Assembly (NCBI GenBank): GCA_013399895.1 | Contig: VXBA01000328.1 | Span: 186,001-250,000, forward strand | Length of the DNA stretch: 64,000 bases | From: Serilophus lunatus | Lineage: Eukaryota > Chordata > Aves > Passeriformes > Eurylaimidae | Direction of reading: 5' to 3' | In this document: piece by piece, positions 1 through 11,310 of the stretch | Position numbering within the stretch: position 1 is the stretch's first letter | Layout: each line of letters opens with the position of its first letter | The notes under the pieces: model-generated | What the model was told of the DNA's origin: nothing | The model's database searches: none | What the model saw: only the letters and a program-made list of their open reading frames with translations | Position numbers and translations under genes: made by a program

Positions 1-80
1 TATATATTTATATATACATATAAATATTTATGATATACATATCAAATATTAGGGATATTTATAAGATAAATATATATTAT
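1..80. repeat. AT-rich low-complexity tract
   Basis: The window opens in almost pure A/T sequence with alternating TATA and ATAA runs. Short frames here are chance. No regulatory role can be inferred. Confidence 0.7.
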
Positions 81-3000
81 GCAAAAATATCTCCAAATGC
101 AAGAAGGGCTGAAATTGCTGTTAATCTCTATTTTCTACTAGCTGATGAGAAAACACTGCCAATCATGACTAAAATCTTTCCAGCAACAAGATGTAGCAGC
201 ATTTGCCCCTCTACCTGTCTAGAAACCCATTTCAACAAGGAAGCACTCTCAATTTTCATTCAATCAATGCACCTACCTCCTGGCAAAATATGTGGGAACT
301 GCAAATTGTCAGAAGCCCCGAAACATCAAGACTAACTTTGTATTTGGTCTGGATGGCAAATCCAAGAAAAAATATTTTATATGTAACCCAACAATTTGCA
401 CACAAGCTGACAGCCTATTACTAAATTTTAACTATTGGCTGTTGGACCACTAAATATGAGATAAAAATGGCACTAATAGTATGGAATTCTCATGTTTTAC
501 TTCCTCCCCTTCCCTCAGTCACTCATATTAAAAAGGTCTATTACCCTAGTGAATGCTTAAAATAGATAAACTTGTACAGAGAAGTGGATTCATCTCCAAA
601 TCTCTGAAAAGAAGATAAACTATCAGATGTATAAAGTAAACACTGAGCCCATACCAATGAGATACTCTCCTGGGTGAACTCTTCCCTAGTGCTTGTTCTT
701 GTCCTTACCATAACATCAGTCAAACACAGACTGCAAGAACCATGGCTACTGCCCAGGAAGCATTCTTACTGCTGGGTTTACGGTGTTATCAGCTATGAAT
801 CACAAAAAGCTTCACTGGGATAACCCCAGAATTAAACAAATTAAGAAGCGCACATCTAGAGTGGAGTTGGTGTGGGAAGTAGTTTTAAGGAACATTGTTT
901 TGTTTCCAAGAAATAAAAAAATGTGGAAAATTTTCGCCTGTGTTTGAAATCTCAGCATGAACAGGATAGTATAAGACCTTGTGGATTTGCTCTTGTCTAA
1001 AGTACTGTTTTGTTGGGTTGTTTTTTTTACGAGGTCATGCATGATAAGGAAACAATTCATCTCCTACAGGGCCTACTAATAGCAGCACTAACTTTCCTTA
1101 ATTCCCAGAGTACATTTCACATCAATATTAATATTGCAGGACACATTTCCTGCATCTACTGGAATACTCTGACAGTAAGAGTTGGTCTCCACTCAAATTG
1201 TGATACTATAACAACATAGCAAACAGTTCACAATTTTCAAATCCCGGCACCTTGACCACAAAGTTGCCCATTTCCCAGAGAGCTCTTCACAGTAGAGATA
1301 CCCTTCAAGAGAGTGATTTTCACAGCACCTCAGAAAACTGTGCAAAAGAGGATGTCTAAATGAAAACAAATCCCCTCCAAAAACACTTTAATGCTGTGAC
1401 TGGATTCACCTTGAAAAGCAGTTTTGTCTTGTTCATTTGATAGAGAGAAACCAGCACTTATAGTATGTTGGGAATTACATACCCTCTGCACCTTCTAATG
1501 GCGCACTCTGGACCAAAGAAAGCATTTCTCAAAGTTGGAATAAGTGTCTCTAAGGACCAAAATTTGAGCTGAGTTACTAAATAATTGAAGAGAGAGAAAC
1601 CACTTATGAGGGGAACTACAGTAAAAGGCAAGAGGAAGGATCAGTTTTCTATCTGGAAGGCTGCTGTGTTTTCTGGGTGTATCATAGCAAGTTGCATGCT
1701 GTGGAAGGACTTTGGTGTGGAAGTAATGCCAATGTGTCAATGAGCCAATAGTTCAGTCAAGAAAATAAATTTATGTCTTTGTATTCAGTTCTTCAAATAT
1801 TTAGACTGAGGTTACTCCAGAGGAAATCTCTTTATCAGATACCAAGGGGTTTATATTCTGTAAAGTATTTCAGACTTTTTTTTGCCAGGGAATCCCCCAA
1901 AAATCATATTTATGTAGGCAAAGGGAGCAGAAAAAGCAAAAAAGAATGAAAGAAAAAAGTAAAAAAAGAGGGATTTTATCCTTCTCTTCAGAAGGATATT
2001 GGAAGGTATACTCAAAATTCTGTTCATCTTATCAAGGCAGTAATTTCAAGGTGAACACACTATTCAAATTAAGTTATGGAGACTTTACAAGAACTTTAAT
2101 TCCTCAGATGAGTGAACAACAGTCTCTATATAATTTCCTCTCCATCAGCGTAACAGACTCCTACTAATTTTGATGGAAACACATAACCTTGTAGAACAAG
2201 AGACTGACTCTTCCAAGCAGAACTCAGATTCAGTTAACTTCTGGTGAAATGGCCCTTACTGAAATTGTGCCAGAGGAGTACCTGAGATTTACTTTATTTT
2301 TTAGCCTCCCAAAATATTTCATTTTCTTCAAAGGCCTTTTGAGCTGAATTTAGCAAAGCCAATCCAAAGCATCCAGAGCACCCAAATCATGACTTCCCGA
2401 CTCCTGAGGAACGTATTCCAAGTCATATACAAACTTCAGTAGGGGCCAGTATGAAAAACTGTATTCACTCCTGCAATTTCTATCACTAAAATCTGATGGT
2501 GCTAACAGCAGAACTGATAGAAAAACTTTCCTTTTTTAATAATTGATTTTTTTAAATGTCTGGTTAGATTGAAGATAAAACATCTTTTCATTTGGGCTTT
2601 AAAACTGCATTCTTCACTTGAAGAGGTGGGCAGAACAGTGAGACAAAAAAGCTAAGTCTAAACTGGAGGTAATACCTCACACTGCAACAAGAACACATAC
2701 ATGTACTTTGTCAGTTTTGCACAGAGCTCTTGCCAGGCTAGATGTACTCAAAAGAGGCTTAGTTTTTAACCTTAGTCCTAACTCTGTGAGCGTCTCGACT
2801 ACAGATGTAGAAAAGCAATATATGTTATATATCAGTAGTATTTTTGCGTTTCAGCTATACTTCCATGCTTTCCCTTAAATTTTCCTGGCTCAGGATTACT
2901 ATTCCATGATCTTTATAAAACCTCAACCAGTTTGCTTGAAATTAGAAAGAAACAGAGCAGAGGTGTCATTGCTTCTGATAGCAGAAGCTATTCTCCAGCT

Positions 3001-5607
3001 GTGCATAAAGTCAAGGCTTTTCTTTCCCTCTGGGCTCTGAGCAGATCCTCTGTGCCTTTACCAGCCACTGTCAGAGTGCAGACTGCATCATGGACTGCTC
3101 TGCAACAACCTTCAGCTCTCTCCATTTTGCACTCCCATTACCACTGTCAGCAAAGACCTAGATGTTTTTTGCTCACTTGTTCATCCTCACCCACAGACTT
3201 CTAATGTATCACAGAGCAGCAGTAGATAAGCAGCACTGGCTCTGGAGAGGGTAACTAACATGAGACACAGAAGAGAAACCAGACTTTCCCCTCCAACAAT
3301 GGAAGGACTTGTTGGATATGGCACTGTTCTGCATCCCTCTTCAAAAAAAACTTTTTACGTTCTCTTCTCCCTTTTATTTGCAGATTCTCTTCACTAGACA
3401 GATCTTAGGTATTCACCTGCCTGTCACTTCTGAGATAACCTCATGGAAATAAGCTAATGCTAGCACACAAACATTCATGAGCTGTTCAACAGCCATGTAA
3501 GCTCTTTAGCATCAGCTATCCACAAATAATATTTAAGCATCCACAACCCTAGGCACTGTTAGAACCTTAGTGAATAGTAAATCAATGTCCTCCTCTTCTG
3601 CTGGTCAGCTGAGATCACAAGCAACTCGTGAACAAACATGTTAAAAATGGATAACAGTTTTGGCTGGTAGAACAAGTACTTCAATTTGTAACTATTGAAA
3701 TATGAGTCAAAATCCTAAGCTTCTTTCACTGCTTTGGTAATATATCCCTGGGTTTCAGTACAAAATGTGTCTAGGCTCTCAAAATCAAACACACACCACC
3801 CTCAATGCAGTTCTAAAAGAGAAAAACACAACTTCCATGCAATTCTTTCTTCCTTTGCTATCTGAAAATAGTGAATCAGCCTTAGTCCAGACTTCTGCTC
3901 CCTCTTTCAAACTTCACTGACTGCTATTGTAGCAAAATACTCTAACGTAGGTCAACTTCTCTGTCCCCTCTAGATAAAGTTAAAAGGATTTGCAATCAAT
4001 CTCAGAAATATTCTGCTAAAAGGAATTCCCTTCCATTAGTATTGTTAGAACATCGAGAGTACAGGTTTTGGAAATACATTTTTCCTACCTTCTTCCAGCC
4101 AAGGAAGCATTGCAGTAAGTAGACTTAAAGATGGAGGGCCAAAAACAAAGGTTTATTATGGTCCACACAAATAAATATAAATTTAGCTCACTTCCTTGTT
4201 CTCATTCCCACCAACAGCCCACAATGTTTTGATAAATACACCAAAAGTAGCTGGGGACATAAATATGAAAACATGTACAGCAAGTTTATTTTATGCCCTT
4301 TTGTTTTATGGCTCTCCTCCAGCATTTTGGATGCACAGCCCCACTAGGGTCGCAGTGTTAAAATTTTCCTTAAACAAGTCCCATCAAAGGTCCAGGCCTC
4401 TTTTTCTCTCCCCATACCACCTGCATTTAAATACTTCCAAAAGGAAAAAGAATTTATCCAGTGCAGAAAAGAATAATGATGAGCATGTACATCCCTCTGT
4501 ATTGAGTCCTCTCTTCCTCGGCCGTGCTCCACTATGCTTCTCTTCACCCATGCTGTTTCCCAAGTACTAAGTGAGGAGGGTATCTGTACAAAGCTGCAAA
4601 GGTGACTAACCGATTTAGCTCATCAGATACAAAAGTCGGTGAGATTGCAACTTGACAGTTTTGAAAAAAGCTCAGCAGAATAGCTGGAGCATATTGATCC
4701 CCTCAAAGCCTGCGTTAGATGAAACAAAAGTCAGTGTTCCTTCCAGCTTTACATACCACAAAGAGCCCCTTCTCACAAGGCTCCAATGCTTCATTTTATG
4801 CTTCAATCCACGCTTTTCCATTAAGAAGACATTAGAATCCCAAACCACACATTTTATTCTCTCCATGTTCGAAAGGCGGAAAAATTTATGTTCACTCTCT
4901 TTTACCAGGCAGTAGAGGTCAATCTCTATGAAACACATGGAAGACACGGTGGGGTGGCGGCAGGGGAAAGGTTGAAGGGAAGATAAAAAGTTAAAACATT
5001 CCCTTTGTACTCACTAAAGAAAATATACATGCCTTTCTCAAAGAGCAGTGCTTCTTTCACACACTTATAAAGAGAGTTTTCTTTCTTTGCAAACACTGTA
5101 AAACTAAAACCAAACAACCCCCAAATTAACTTAGGTTTTTTTCAATATGACAGGTTTTCTTTAAGAGGCAGACCAAACAACTCCTGGAGCAGAGTAGTAG
5201 TGGGGTGAGCCATGATGCACCTTTCATTCAGAAGATGACAAACAAGTTCTGAGCGACTGGTATGGAGGGAGAGGGGAAAAGAGGAAGAAAAGTGTGAAAT
5301 AACGAGTCAAAATATCCCCTTTAATAGAAAGGTAGTTTCCATCTGCAAGGGGGATTAAAAAGGGCACTAAGAAGGGACATATACTACCAAGAATCTTTTT
5401 GGGGGAAGGCCCAAAATCCTGATCAAGTGAAAACTTTCACATGGTCAAAAGCCACACAACACACACCTGGTGAAGATGAGGAAAGGGCAAGCACTAGGAA
5501 GCAGTTCCACAGTATAGACATAACAATAAATCCTCATGACTCCTGCTGGTTTTTTTGAGATAAGATAGGCCAGGCAGGTGGCCAGTTCTTAAAAAAATGC
5601 TGCAGTA
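81..5607. other. Non-coding AT-rich stretch, nothing recognised
   Basis: About 5.5 kb of unique-looking AT-rich DNA. All open frames are short (under 125 codons), present on both strands, and resemble no family I know. I see no CpG cluster, RNA gene or recognisable repeat. Ancient repeats too diverged to recognise by eye may be present. Confidence 0.6.
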
Positions 5608-5888
5608 CTGATCTCAGAAGTTGAATTGGGAAGGGGGCCCTCTAGACCATCTAGTCCAATTTCCCTGCTCAGGCAGGGTCTCTTAGGGCAAATCTCTCAG
5701 GACTGTGTGAATATGGGGCCTGAACACTTCCAAGGATGAAGCCACAACTTTTCTGGGCAGCCTGTGCCAGTGTTCAGATGCTCTCACAGGAAAAAAGTTC
5801 TTTGTGTTCAGATGGAATTCTGAGTGCTTCTATTCATGCTCATTACCTCTTGTCCTCTCATTGGGCACCACTGAAAGAGTGCGCCTTT
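5608..5888 (-). mobile_element. CR1 LINE 3' fragment (avian)
   Basis: The + strand reads as the antisense of a CR1 3' end: a degenerate 'gttggaagggacc' block, then 'ccatctagtccaa', then the long block ending 'cctcttgtcctctcattggg' and 'caccactgaaagagt'. CR1 is the dominant non-LTR retrotransposon of birds. New copies are usually truncated at the 5' end, which explains the short length. The element's sense strand is the minus strand. Divergence is moderate and there is no coding capacity. Confidence 0.9.
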
Positions 5889-6293
5889 CCTAAGCAAAGA
5901 GTCAAATTTCTCATGAGTCCTCTTACCAAAATTTACAGCTCAATCTGTGCATTTAGGGAACTGTCTCCCATGTTCAGCTCTAGACTTGTTGCATGACAAT
6001 GGAGTATTGCAGAAATTCTCTCTTGTGCCAATGTCTGCTAATGACAGACAAGAACAAGCTGCAAAGCAACCAGGCATAGAAGAGATGATAGAAACTATGC
6101 TAGAAATAAAAACACCAGTACATTTTCCCATAAGCAGACTCATTATAGGCTCTCATAGCACAAAAATTCACAGTTAGCCAAAAAAAGATTCACATTTGTA
6201 AAAAGGTCCTCACAGATTGTTACTCCACTGCATTAGGCATCCTTTCCCAATACCAAATATTAATAACAACATAATTATATCATCAACGTTAGA

Positions 6294-6478
6294 AGCTGTG
6301 AATCCCTGAAAAATTTAATACCAGTAGAATTAGCCTTAAAGAAAAGCTCTTGACTGGTAATGCTTATCAAACTCTGTTAATGACAAAATTGTCATTAGCA
6401 TCTGTGGTTCCCTAAAGGATTTAATAAATAGGGGCAGGCTTAAAGAAAAGCTCTTGACTAGTAAGGCTTATCTAACTA
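6294..6478. repeat. Diverged tandem duplication, unit about 104 bp
   Basis: Two related units lie head to tail. Unit one is about 6294-6373 and unit two about 6400-6478. The block beginning 'cttaaagaaaagctcttgac' starts at 6335 and again at 6439, a spacing of 104 bp, followed by near-identical 'gcttatc(a/t)aact'. The 5' halves are more diverged. The segment between the units holds the palindrome described separately. I recognise no repeat family. Confidence 0.75.
6378..6397. repeat. 20-bp perfect palindrome between the duplicated units
   Basis: The sequence is taatgacaaaattgtcatta: 9-nt arms around a 2-nt centre. Each arm carries a TAAT core typical of homeodomain sites, so a dimeric binding site is conceivable. 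A chance occurrence is also possible in AT-rich DNA. Confidence 0.6.
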
Positions 6479-6489
6479 CTGTCTCCCAG

Positions 6490-6595
6490 TTCTAGTACTA
6501 TGGACAACGCAGATACTGTTCTTCACACAGCATTAACACAGGCAGTGACAGTGATAAACACAGTGGACTTGTACACCTACTTGTTCCCATATCAG
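6490..6595 (+). other. Weak exon-like segment
   Basis: The segment is preceded by 'gtctcccag' and followed by a consensus donor CAG|GTAAGG at 6596. One frame is open throughout, with an ATG at 6500 giving 32 codons that end in phase 0 (MDNADTVLHTALTQAVTVIN and onward). The acceptor pyrimidine tract is short and the peptide matches nothing I know. A chance arrangement is more likely than a real exon. Confidence 0.12.
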
Positions 6596-9500
6596 GTAAG
6601 GTAAGATCATTGCTATGGCACTGGCTTGCTCCAAGACATTCCCTAGACATGCTAGTCTACAGTTTCATTATTTCCCTCTTTGAGAATAAGACTTTGTAGC
6701 TGGTGATGATCCATACAGAACAAAACAAAGAAAACCATCTTGAGTTTGAATATGGATTCTCCAGAAATTTAGGGCTTTGCAGAATTTTCCCCTGTGTTTC
6801 AGCTCCTTGCACTGAAGTCAATGGAAGTTTGACCATTCATTTCTGTGGAAATGAGAGAGGATTTTAGTCACAACAAGACTACTAACCACTGCCACCTAGT
6901 ATTTGCCCTTCAGAAGCTTTTCTGGGCAAATGCTTAGAAAGTAGTTGAATTCTTTTTTTTTTTCAGTAAGCAAAGCCCCTTTCTCAGAGGTCAAGCCTTG
7001 TTCCCTGAGGCCTGGGTGCAAGCTGTGTTGGCAAGATATCTCCTGAGCCTGTTGCGTGGAAGATAAGGAATTTGAATGATTTCCTGCTCAGCAACATGTA
7101 GCTCCCCAAACATCTGACAGTTTATGTATGAGGGACTGTATCCACAGAAAGCTGGCTAGAAAATTACAATTTACAATTACAAATTACAAATTACAATTCT
7201 CCAGTAGCAAGCAGCTCATCTTCACTCCTTCACATTCTCCATCATGTACTACATTCTAACTTCATTCTCTTGCCTGTGGCTCTCCCAAAGCACACCAGCT
7301 ACTGCACACCTCCTCCCAGCCATGTCTGAAGGAAAGGTCATTAACTCCCACAGCAATGAACCAGTGCTGCAGATAAAGCCGTTCCTCATGGAATCCTTAA
7401 ATCAAGCATACTCCCCTGTTCACCAAAATCCATGTGCTAAGTGATTGTACACTTGGACCTGCCTTGCCACCCTCCCCCACTGCATACATTATCTACCAGA
7501 TAAGCCTCTGATAAAGTCCTTCAGTAATGTTTTTTTTTTCATCCTCCTTCAAAATCAGAAGGGCTTCCTCTCAAGACAGCTTGATTTTTATCTCAAAAGA
7601 CATAAAAACCCCAGGGGAAAACCAAAAGCAACTCTTATATTTCAGGTTATCCTAAGACAGAACTGCCTACAACTCTACACCAGAAAAACAACACAGCCCC
7701 CAAGGACTACGAGCTGGGTGTCCTCTCTCTTCAAGCAATCTTTACCATAGAGCTTGCTTGCTCCTCAGGACAGTCAATTAACTGCTAGACTATACCCAGG
7801 AGATACTGTAAGATTGCTTCTAGCAAAATTGCCCAACATGCCTTGGGGCCAGGCTTATCCCATGCTGTAACTGTGTTTATTCAGCCACATCCAAATTGTA
7901 GTCTCATGAAGTTAGTCCTTAAAGAGTAAGAAGAATTTGGTACAAGAGTTCTAAAGGCTTTACCTGAAGTGATGCATGCAAAGACAGCCGGCCTGGCCTC
8001 TCCAAGGCATATGTGGCCCTTCAAGGCATTCATTCAAAACAGGGATTAATCAAAGAGGACATCTCAATTAGTTGATACTTTTTTTGTTCAGCTGCATGTG
8101 GTAAAAGGAACATTTTACTATTTAGAGGAAATCCTTTCTCTAAATGCACTGATCTTATCAGTCTGCTCTGCAGCCTAGCATTCTTCACCACTGTTTCTTG
8201 CAAAAAGAGTGTTGTTATACATATAATCTGCAAACTTCACTTGCCGTGCATGCACAAGTCACACTTGAATTTCAATAGTTAGAATTTAAAGAGACTTTGG
8301 CTCTTGCCACTAAGAGCAGATTTTCACAGAACCGTTCAGTTTCCATTTCAATGAAAACCAGGAATCAAATATCCACAGAGTGCAGCTTATTGAAAAAAGC
8401 TGGTTAAGAAAAACTGTTTTGAAAAAGACAAAAAAGTCATTTGGGGGGAAACTAAANAGCTATTCTAATGTTGAGGGTATCAAGATTTGTTTTTAAGAAA
8501 AGAAAAAAACTAGACATTTCCCATTCCACCAATATGTTTCCTCTTCTACTGAACAAAAAATAAAAGAAATAAGTACAATAAAGAAAGGAATTTAGAAAAA
8601 TTATCACCACTGATTGCATAGTGTTCAGCAGCATAAAAAAGAGAAAGAGTTACAAATAAATACATGTTTCTGGCATGATTTATCACAAATTTTGAAATAT
8701 CCAGCTCTCATAAGAATGTGGAAACATTTGGGAAAATCTGTATCTTCTTCAAAATTTGGCAACTCTGAAAACAGATCTCTTCAATGGGAAAATCTTGATG
8801 GAAAAATTTGCATGAGACATGTTGATCTCTTTCGAAAGTCTAACCACCAGTGTCAGTGAGATGAACAATTACCAAGACCTAGTCTGTTTTCCAAAAATAG
8901 TTTCTCAAAGAGCCAAATTATTGTCCTCTCCAACTTCAGCACCTGTAGGATATTACCAGCTGCAGTCCTTCAGCAATAGCAATCATTTAGCTGCTAGTTT
9001 TATCAAGAATAAGGAAGTTCTACCCCTAAACTGCACTACCACTCGGAATGTAGTAAGCAGAGCACACAGTAGGAGACAGCACAAACAAGATCCACTGGGC
9101 TAATTGCCTTGTGCCATAACATACAAGGAGGAAAATAAAAGCAAACCTCTATATGAAATAGGTTATGGAACAACTCAGCACTCAAGGATTCTTTCTTTTG
9201 CCAAGCAATGCTTGGGGAGAAAAAAAATAGAACAACATAAATACAAATATGTATGAATGCCCTGTATCAATTATTGCCAAAGGGACAGCAGAGCAGAAAT
9301 ATCCAGCTGTGTCCAAAACCTTATTTGCTGCCTTTTAGATCTGCTCAGAATTCCTTACTTTTCAAATCCCATTTCAAGAAAACAAGGAAAACAAACAAAA
9401 AAAAGAAACATTCTACAATTTTAAGACAACTGCGGAAAGTACTGCAGTTTGGCAATAAGATAAGAGATAACCATGCAGTGAAAAGAAGATAAAAGCAACA

Positions 9501-9657
9501 CAGGAGGATATTTCCATGTGTTAGCTGAGCAGCAAGTGAATACAGGCTGGAAGCATGAAGGATGTGAAAGGCAGCAATGTATAACCGGTCTCAGGTTTAT
9601 TTGGCTTCCACTGGCCTCAGTGAGACTTACAGTCACAGATCTGATAGAAAATCTTAT
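6596..9657. other. Non-coding stretch, nothing recognised
   Basis: Unique-looking AT-rich DNA with only short frames. A small run of 'aattacaa' units occurs near 7166-7198. One ambiguous base (n) sits at 8457. No gene, RNA or recognisable repeat is seen. Confidence 0.55.
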
Positions 9658-10020
9658 GAACTATAAAGCTGAAAGGGTTGTACCAATCAGCTAGTCTGAC
9701 CTCATGCATAGCATAAACCACAAGATTGTTATATATTAATTCCTGCCTGATGTAGAATATAACTTTTCAATAGGCATCTCATTTGATTTAAAGATTTCAA
9801 GCAGTAGAAAATCTACCACAACTGCCTTTCACTTTAGAAATTGTGTTTCATCTGCCAAGTTTCAATTCCCAGAGCCTGGGCCCTGACTTACTTTCTCTAG
9901 ACTGAAAAGCTCTATCACGAAATGTTCTCTGTATAGCTAATTATAAATGGCGATCAACAAGTTACCTTTTAAGAACCTCTATAAATAATATAGGATAAGC
10001 TTTTGAGTCTCATCCATCAA
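9658..10020 (-). mobile_element. Ancient CR1/L3-like LINE fragment
   Basis: The + strand carries a heavily decayed antisense CR1-type 3' region: 'ctgaaagggttgtaccaatc', 'agctagtctgacctcatgca', then 'ttcctgcctgatgtagaata', 'gatttaaagatttcaagcag' and 'aaaatctaccac'. These blocks occur in order in old amniote CR1/L3 families common in turtles and crocodilians. The right part (about 9890-10020), with 'tagactgaaaagctctatca', is more decayed but fits the same consensus order. It is older than the avian CR1 copies in this window. Confidence 0.7.
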
Positions 10021-10748
10021 TACCTGGGATTAATCAACGTTAAATTCCGTAGTGTTCCATTTATGACCTCTGCAGCGGTCTTTCACATGGTCACTTGAAA
10101 AACAACTTGCTTTTGGATCACACAATTTAGTCAAGTTTAAAACAGAAGAAGTTATTTCTCATGGCAACCTAGCAAGAAGACACAAGGATATCACGATGCA
10201 GGTATGAAGAGAAAGATGATCTGCTTAAGATCATTCAGCAAGTAAGCGTCAGAGCTCAGAGTAATGCCAGTTAATTCAGACTAAAATCCTCCTCCTTGCT
10301 CACAATGCCATCTTCCCACAAAATACAAGACAGAAATTATTCTAAAAACAAAACACAAAACCACATCCTGGAATCTCTCCAGATTTGGAGCAAGGCTTTT
10401 GAGTTATTTGCATGCAACTGAAAGCAATATAGAAAAAAATCTTGGTATCTGCATAATAGTATCATTCCTGATTATTTTGAGACACAGAAAACATACCAAG
10501 TAAATGAAACTCCTAGGCCTGCACCCACAGCAGGCCCACTCACAGATTCTTGTTCTTTTACAACTCCAGAGGTGATTGGCAACTCCAGTTCCAGCAGCTG
10601 ATAAAGGCTTTACTATCAATTTGATTTCTAGTCAACAAAAAAAAGTTTGTCCCACAAATAGCAGTTTGCTAATGTAAACACCATTAAAAAAACCCCATAA
10701 CAACTTTCAAAACAAAATTTTTGAAAGTCAGTTTCCTTTTTTTACTAG
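10021..10748. other. Non-coding stretch with an octamer-like site
   Basis: No gene or repeat is recognised. A perfect POU octamer ATTTGCAT lies at 10406-10413, which may be chance. A pyrimidine tract ending in CTAG at 10748 precedes the exon-like segment that follows. Confidence 0.5.
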
Positions 10749-10846
10749 CTGCCAAGAGCAGAGTTCAGCGTTCTGTGCTTCTCAAGTTGATGAAATCATT
10801 AACACCTACAGCAGCGTCAGGAATGTTACTCTGCCCTCAGGACTTG
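10749..10846 (+). other. Candidate internal exon of an unidentified gene
   Basis: This segment has a good acceptor (pyrimidine run 'tttcctttttttactag') and a strong donor TTG|GTAAGTAA at 10847. One of three frames is open across all 98 nt: after a single leading base it reads CQEQSSAFCASQVDEIINTY and continues to end in phase 1. That frame joins in phase to the open frame beginning at 10918, across an intron of only 71 nt. I do not recognise the peptide. Splice-like signals arise often by chance, and a 98-nt segment is frequently open in one frame, so this is a hypothesis. Confidence 0.22.
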
Positions 10847-10917
10847 GTAAGTAATTAGAAACTGGTGTCAGTTGCACATTTAAAAGCCAGTTCCAAGTAA
10901 TAAATTTCAAATTTCAG

Positions 10918-11310
10918 ATGTGGATGGAAGCTCAGCCCAAGCAGCACAGCAGAGGCTCAATTCAAAGCACTTCGCTCAAAAGGTATCAACACTGGCAACC
11001 ATGCCAACAACATGTTCACAGAAACAGTCAGAAGATGCCTTCCGAAAAATGATGCCTTACTGCAAACTGCATCCAGCAGAGTATGTAGAGAATTACTACA
11101 AAAAAGTGAACAAGAGCCAGAGCACAAAAAACTTGATTCATTTTCTCTTTAGCCAGTCCTTTTTTTGCTACAGACGCCAGACCAAGACTTAGAGAGACCT
11201 TGTGTGGCAACATCAGGCAACAGGCAGCCAGTCTGGAAGCTAGAGAGCCAGTGTGAATTACAGGGTCTGTATGCATTTTGCAACTTCAATAAAGAACTCC
11301 TTTTATATTC
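10918..11310 (+). other. Candidate terminal exon with stop and poly(A) signal
   Basis: It follows 'aaatttcaaatttcag' and reads in phase with the preceding candidate exon. The frame stays open for about 91 codons (peptide includes SSAQAAQQRLNSKHFAQK and PYCKLHPAEYVENYYKK) to a TAG at 11190-11192. A canonical AATAAA lies at 11288-11293, 96 nt past the stop, with T/GT-rich sequence downstream. An alternative donor AAG|GTATCA at 10983 is weak. No family is recognised. Its acceptor is A/T-rich rather than strongly pyrimidine-rich. It could be the 3' end of an unannotated gene or a coincidence. Confidence 0.22.

Noticed and set aside
10406..10413. Perfect octamer ATTTGCAT as an enhancer
   Set aside because: An 8-mer is expected about once or twice in a window of this size by chance, and no supporting cluster was seen.
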